A stretch of 64,000 bases of DNA from Ascochyta rabiei (lineage: Eukaryota > Ascomycota > Dothideomycetes > Pleosporales > Didymellaceae), in NCBI RefSeq assembly GCF_004011695.2, contig NC_082417.1:682001-746000 (forward strand), given 5' to 3'. Within the stretch, counting starts at the first letter, position 1. The number at the start of each line of letters is the position of its first letter. The notes beneath the pieces were generated by a model. It saw only the letters and a program-made list of their open reading frames with translations, was not told the origin of the DNA and did no database searches. A program made the position numbers and the translations under genes. Positions 58,677-64,000 of the stretch are shown one piece after another.

Positions 58677-60252
58677 ACCACCTGTTTGACAGTCGTTCAA
58701 GAACGCGGTTGCAGTGCATTGTAACGCGTTTAGATATTACCAAATCACTAACACCACGTTCAACGTTTCACAGATGGTCGCTGCGATTGTGTCAACATGT
58801 GACACTACAAGCTTGTCTCGGCAGCGGCACGTGTGGGGCCTGCTTTAGCGCGAGGGTCTCATCACCTTTGATGTCGACTTCCTCTCAATTATCGTTGTCT
58901 CGTCATCTCTTCTAGCACTTTATCGTCCAACATGGCGTTGTGTCTGCCCCGCTAAGATGAACAACGCTTAACATCTCACGATACCAGTGGGCGTAACCAT
59001 CACCAGATGAGCACGTTGAGCAAGAACGCTGCGCTGTACCACTACGAACCCCATGTGACGGTGGAAGCGCTCTAGCTAGTTGTGTTGATGTCGCGAGTCC
59101 GGAGCCACTGCTAGCATGTTGACAAACAATAGCAACAGCCGCAATCTCGTCGACGCAGCAAAGCCTATCAACATTCTTTGGGGGCAACAACCTGATATAG
59201 CCAGTCTGGACTTGCCCAAAGAAAAATCATGGTGTGCCACATTCTCGGCTCGTGGAATGTAGGCGCTCTACTGCCTTTGAAGGAATAGCCAGGGACCCAG
59301 TGTTGCACAGCAGGGATGATTTGCATGCACGCACACAGGGCGAGACAGCCGACAGCCATGCGCACGCTCATCGATGACTGAAAATCTCTGGACGGTCTTA
59401 CGCCATGACGCTATACATGGAGCCGCAAAGAAAGCCCAGCTACGGCTCACTGTGCCTGGGTACGTGATTGAGGATTCTATGTACCTACAGACGACTGGTT
59501 GTGCCTCCACTGTACACTCTAGCGACACAGGTGGATCTGGCAATTGTGACCACCGTGTCACAAGTTGGTGTTGGTCAATCTGCCGTATGCCCTTTGGAAC
59601 CTTTGGCTCCACATGCTTCTCTTCCCGCCTTTGCTCTCCGTTGCTTTGATTCAGTTTCTCTTTCCCACCTCGTCCGCCGTTAACCATTGTTTTACATTCT
59701 CGACCTTCGTTGCCCTATGCTATACGCTCTTTGCCGAGATTGATTCCCGAATCTGGCCAAATAACTGATAAAGTGCTCGTCGGCAGTGCTCGAAAGGACC
59801 AATCCAGATCGGGTTATTGCGCATTTTTCACCTTCTCACCTTCACTGCGCCTTCCTCGCAAACACGCGGCTTGGCACGCGCTTGATACAAACAAACGCCG
59901 CCATCTTTACCTTCTTCTACCTGCAAGCGGCTTACTCCTGCGACAGTACATGCGCTCGTATACACACCACTTTCCGTAACCTACTTGGAGTTCTTCCTCC
60001 AGTCCACTCATTCAGCACTAATCGTATATACTCTCCCTCATTCCACGCTCGTGCTCCATAACAACAAACGCGCAACAATACCGACTACGAGACATACATC
60101 CGCGTAATTTCACCACGCGAAAAGTCTCACACGTACTTGCTTCCACACCGAAGAAGTGCGTTTCACCCTACCCTATCAGTGAGACACTGACTGACTGTGA
60201 CTACAGTTGTTGGCAATACCCAGTAAGAGAGACTGTAAAGTAACGGCCTACG
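58677..60252. other. 1.6 kb without recognised genes, SUN gene promoter
   Basis: It lies between the BZZ1 stop and the SUN start. The right end (about 59600-60200) is C/T- and CA-rich, as in many fungal promoters of highly expressed genes. No coding signal. Confidence 0.5.
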
Positions 60253-61760
60253 ATGAGATACCAAGTTATTGCTATCTTCGCTGCTGCCGCTGCAGTTACC
60301 GCAGCCAAACCCCACCAGCGCATCTACCATCATGGTCACGCGCATGTAAGGCGAATGGCCCGCCCAGACAGCGCTGTGTATGCGCCAGCGCCCGTTGAAA
60401 CCGTCATCGTATATGAATTGGACGGCCGTCTTATCTCAGAGGATGAAGCTCGAAGAGGTATCGCCAATGGCACTTTGCGTTGGGGTGATGACGGTATCCT
60501 ATCGACCTTTACTACAGGCCCGATCGCTCTCCCCACAACTCCACCGACCCCCTCACCTGAGGTGAAGGATCCTGTGCAGAAGCAGCCGCCCACCACAGAG
60601 GTTCACCAGATCGAGACTCAACAATCATCTCTGCCTGTCAAGGAGGCTCCCACTACAGTCGTACCTGCTCCCTCGTCAGCGCCGGCCCCATCGCAAGACC
60701 CAGCTCCGATCTCAGCGCCAGACGCGTCGCCAGATGACCCTAACGACTTGGTCGACAAGGACGGCAATTGTGCATCATGCGACAAGCCATTTCCCAACGG
60801 CGTCATCCCCTGCAGCCAGTTCCCGTACGGCTATGGTGCCATGCCCCTCGGCAACGAGGGCCTCGGAGGCTGGTCTGGCATCCAAGATCCTGGATACCGT
60901 GGCGGCGATGGCTTTGACAACATCAGAACCATTGTCAAAGGATCATGTTCGGATGGTTCGTGTTGCACAGAAGGGACTTACTGCTCATATGGATGTCCAA
61001 ACCCTTATCTCAAGCTGTCATTCCCCAAGAAGCAAGGCAAGACAGGACAGACCGTTGGCGGATTGTATTGCAACGACCAAGGCATGCTGGAGATGGCGGA
61101 TGGCTCTATCGGCAAGACGCTCTGCGGTAAAGGCTCCAACAAGATGACAGTAAAGGTGCAGAACAAGCTCTCAAAGCCGGTTTCTATCTGCCGCACCGAC
61201 TATCCGGGTAAGTGTTAAGCTATCCTTCATTATCAGCAAAACTAATTTTTCTAGGAACTGAGTCTATGACCTTCCCACTTACTGTCGGCCCTGGCGAGAC
61301 GGGCTATCTGGCCAACCCGGATCAGAGCAAGTACTTCTTTTGGGAGGGAAAACCTACGTCTGCCCATTATTACGTCAACAAGCAGGGCGTGCCTGAGAGC
61401 GAGGCTTGCACCTGGGGTCAGGACGGTAAGGGTGTTGGCAACTGGTCGCCTACAATCTTCGGCACCTCCTTCGACGACCTCGCCTCCAACGTTGGCTATT
61501 CCAGTTTGAAGCAGAACGAGCTGAATTGGAACGAGAAGCTTGACTACTCGATCACATTTACTGGTGACGGTGTCACAAACGCGTGCAAGTACAAGGCATC
61601 CACTGGTAGATATGGTCAGGGCGATAAATGGTTCGACAGCAACAAGGATGGCTGCACCGTAGGTTTTCCAGCTTTGAAGCTAAAGCTTGCACTAACATGT
61701 GAGTCTTAGGCTGGCATCAAAGAGGGCGGTACTCTCACTCTAGTCCTCACTGATGACTAG
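60253..61760 (+). CDS. Secreted SUN-family cell-wall protein (Sim1/Uth1/Nca3/Sun4, GH132)
   Basis: A secreted wall protein of the fungal SUN family, linked to septation and wall remodelling, with glucanase activity reported for some members. Exons are 60253-61207, 61255-61658 and 61710-61760, giving 469 residues. A signal peptide (VIAIFAAAAAVTAA) is followed by a Pro/Ser/Thr-rich linker. The SUN domain begins around GNCASCDKPFPNGVIPCSQF. It contains the family cysteine motif GSCSDGSCCTEGTYCSYGC, then TVGGLYCNDQGML and a C-terminal sandwich with FWEGKPTSAHYYVNKQG and SACTWG-like segments. The last exon is only 17 codons including the stop (AGIKEGGTLTLVLTDD); without it the frame would end in an unrelated 15-residue tail. 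Confidence 0.9.
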
Positions 61761-62592
61761 TTTCCGCGTGAAACGGATCCGGGTACGGTTCACCTAACTC
61801 TCCATCTGTCCGCGTCTCCTAGACTCCGGAACCCGCGATTTCTTGTACCTTTTCACATTTTGGTTCATACTTCACCAGCACTGAATGCTGTTCGGTGGAT
61901 CTCTGCTTTCTCCTGAAGGACTTGTCGGATCTTGTCCAGATGTATCGGTTCATTTCAGCTGTATCATACTCTTAAGTCTATTTTCGGTTTCACATTTTAC
62001 TACCGGCGACCGGCGTTAACAGGCCAGCTCTTCCTGGTGATTGGTGGCAAGACAAGCTCAAAGATACAATGGTGGTGTTCTCAGCTCTTGCGTCTTCAGC
62101 ACGTGCCGGTCTTTTTGGAGATCTCTCACGTTTCGAATTACTGCGTCAATCGATTTACCAGACCTTTCTGCTGGACGTTTCCAGGGCGTTATGCATGGTT
62201 CACGGGCTCTACTGCCTCAAATTTCTCTTCAAAACAGTCGGTATATGTTTCCATGATTGCTAGCATGCAGTGACAGCCAAAAAAGAACCTCTCAGATATC
62301 GTTCTGTGCATGCACGTGAGCTTGTATCTTATTTAGAGCGTGACTGTATGTCGATTCAAAGAGTAGGAATGTCGAAGCTGCCAACTAGTTCATTGACAAA
62401 TTATGGGTATCAAAGCTGAACTCCTTTCTATCTAAACCCTATATGCAATATCCGACCCTATGCAGATGCTCCCCACCCCAACTCATCTCTAGTCCTGTGC
62501 GATCCCTAGCGCTTTTGCAGTCCGAAACATGTACAACGAAGGAACAAGGGAACAACTCACAAACTGCCTCCCGTATGAGCTTGTCACTCCTG
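61761..62592. other. Intergenic, convergent 3' ends
   Basis: 832 bp between the SUN gene and the copper-fist gene. No feature is recognised. Confidence 0.5.
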
Positions 62593-64000
62593 TCAGCTCG
62601 CAGCGTTGAAGTTCAAGAACGCGGTTGGATCGTTCATGTCCGAATTCAACTCGACATCTGCATGGAAAGTCGAAAATGCCTCGTGTTCGCTTATACTCGG
62701 TCCCCCAAACGCAATCCCATTGTGCCCGCCATGTGTCAAGCAGCCAACACACTCACATCCGTCTCCGCACTGACATGTACCAGTTGCGTCATTGCAGCCT
62801 GGAAGAACCATCTCGTTCCAGAAGAACGACGAGGGAGACAGTGTGGGTGTTTCTTCCCCGTTGCTGACGCTTGGGCTATCGGCGACCGGTGTGCTAGCCG
62901 CTGGTACTGCCGTAGGGGGTGCCATCTCGAGTTTCAGCTGTGACTCAGTGGGAGTTGGAGCCGCGCTGTCGAGGTATTGGGGCTCGGAAATGGAAGGTGA
63001 TGAGACGGAGCGTTGACGCCATGGATCTGAGAGGCTGAGGGGTGAATCGGCCATGACAGTGGCGTCTAAGCTGGCCTGAAAGGGCATGTGTGTAGGGTTC
63101 GGCAAAGCGTATGATTGCGGAAGGGACGTGAAGCTCACAGCAGAACTTGTCTCGGCGCCAAATCCTGGGTGGTGCGGATAAGTGGGCATGTCGTAGAGAG
63201 GGGCTTGTTGGCCTCCGAAGGCACCAGTGTATTGAAACTCGGCCATGAGTCGAACGTACTCCATCATGGTGGCGTTGTTCGGATGGGCCGCGCATCCAAA
63301 ACAACTGCATCCTTCTCCACAGTGACAGTTGTGCTCGGGATTGTGCTGCGGAATTCGATGACCGATAGCATGATGTGGCAAGGATCCGTGCATAGCTCCG
63401 TTCATGGGCATTGCCATCGACTGCTGATAGGCTGCGGCGGCGTGATTGTATATCGGTGCACCGAAGCCGAAAGGCGGTGGTGCCGTTGGAGCTTGTGCTG
63501 GGAAGCTTTGGTATTGGGGCGCCCTGAACTGAGGGTGAATCTGGAATTGGAAATGCTGGCCAATGTTATGAGCACCATTTTGTGCGTTGGGGACGTTGTT
63601 CGGTTGTGGTTTGCCGGCGCAGCACGACTTGATGGGAGCAGGAGCCACTGCTGTTATTGGCGTTGGTTGTTGTTGCTGCTTTGCTTTATTGCTGCAGCAG
63701 CCGCCAGCTTGTGCAACTGGTGGCGGTGCAGGCTTCGGCTTACAACAGCTCGATACCTCCGCTTTTTGTGTAGGTAGCATACGGGGAGTTGAGCTCGCAC
63801 TTGATGGTGGTGAAGCTTCATTGCTGGCACTTCTCTCGGTCGGTGTGTTGTAGGACGATGTGTCGGTTTCCACATCTTGACTCGCTTTGATGGCCTTTTC
63901 TAGCGAGGTAGGATGTACTGCAGTCAATTTCCTTTTATGTTTCGAGATTCGACTGTTGCCGGCCACCGCGACCGATTGTGCTCGCTCTGACGGACAAGCA
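62593..64000 (-). CDS. Copper-fist-type transcription factor, C-terminal part (cut by window edge)
   Basis: A copper-responsive regulator of the Ace1/Mac1/Cuf1 (GRISEA) class. The frame is open to position 64000, so the N-terminal copper-fist DNA-binding domain lies outside the window; at least 468 residues are present here. Two cysteine-rich repeats of the kind that bind Cu(I) in Mac1 and Cuf1 are visible: HNCHCGEGCSCFGCAAH (about 63270-63330) and CQCGDGCECVGCLTH (about 62730-62790). Nearer the N-terminal side are three CC-containing motifs (SCCKPKP, GGCCSNK, SCCAGKP). A basic KHKRKLT stretch sits at the left of the visible protein. The rest is Pro/Gln/Ser-rich. Activator versus repressor type cannot be decided without the missing domain. 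Confidence 0.82.
   Translation of the reverse strand, partial: ACPSERAQSVAVAGNSRISKHKRKLTAVHPTSLEKAIKASQDVETDTSSYNTPTERSASNEASPPSSASSTPRMLPTQKAEVSSCCKPKPAPPPVAQAGGCCSNKAKQQQQPTPITAVAPAPIKSCCAGKPQPNNVPNAQNGAHNIGQHFQFQIHPQFRAPQYQSFPAQAPTAPPPFGFGAPIYNHAAAAYQQSMAMPMNGAMHGSLPHHAIGHRIPQHNPEHNCHCGEGCSCFGCAAHPNNATMMEYVRLMAEFQYTGAFGGQQAPLYDMPTYPHHPGFGAETSSAVSFTSLPQSYALPNPTHMPFQASLDATVMADSPLSLSDPWRQRSVSSPSISEPQYLDSAAPTPTESQLKLEMAPPTAVPAASTPVADSPSVSNGEETPTLSPSSFFWNEMVLPGCNDATGTCQCGDGCECVGCLTHGGHNGIAFGGPSISEHEAFSTFHADVELNSDMNDPTAFLNFNAAS

Overview
The window is nuclear DNA of a filamentous ascomycete (Pezizomycotina; I lean to Dothideomycetes, but that is inference). The evidence is split genes with short 44-100 nt GT-AG introns, CT-rich leaders, and a purely fungal gene set: NsdD, Sre1, copper-fist, hybrid histidine kinase, SUN-family and Pfa3 proteins. 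I see no transposon, tRNA, rRNA, CRISPR array or viral sequence. Exon borders below were placed by eye from GT/AG signals, reading phase and family resemblance; summed exon lengths divide by three in every intact model.

Layout. 0-5 kb: PCC1 (KEOPS), REX3 RNA exonuclease, and a DUF676 lipase sharing a promoter with REX3. 5-9 kb: microsatellites, a GT25-type glycosyltransferase, then a divergent promoter packed with seven different tandem repeats, leading to PFA3. 9-18.5 kb: PFA3 palmitoyltransferase, the SREBP-type factor Sre1, and glutamate-cysteine ligase, which begins in an 11-nt exon. 18.5-29.6 kb: the GATA factor NsdD, whose first intron is mostly a 45-copy hexanucleotide repeat, flanked by 2.6 kb and 6.5 kb without recognisable genes. 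29.6-31.4 kb: a tandem array of small secreted cysteine-rich genes, two intact and one apparently broken. 31.7-39 kb: a hybrid histidine kinase and a secreted GH31 alpha-glucosidase. 40.9-46.1 kb: an unrecognised multi-exon gene, a Smr-domain protein, the SNARE Use1 and a short conserved fungal protein. 48.7-51.6 kb: a C2H2 regulator with a 1.2 kb first intron. 52.5-58.7 kb: a glutathione peroxidase with an optional mitochondrial leader, the helicase Dbp5 and the actin regulator Bzz1. 60.2-64 kb: a SUN-family wall protein and the C-terminal part of a copper-fist transcription factor cut by the window edge.

Most genes are unlinked housekeeping or regulatory loci. Themes recur without forming a cluster: redox (glutamate-cysteine ligase, glutathione peroxidase), environmental signalling (histidine kinase, Sre1, copper-fist, NsdD) and secretion or wall biology (GH31, SUN, GT25, Use1). 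The most distinctive item is the secreted cysteine-rich array, which I cannot match to a named family. It lies beside a long gene-poor stretch upstream of nsdD.
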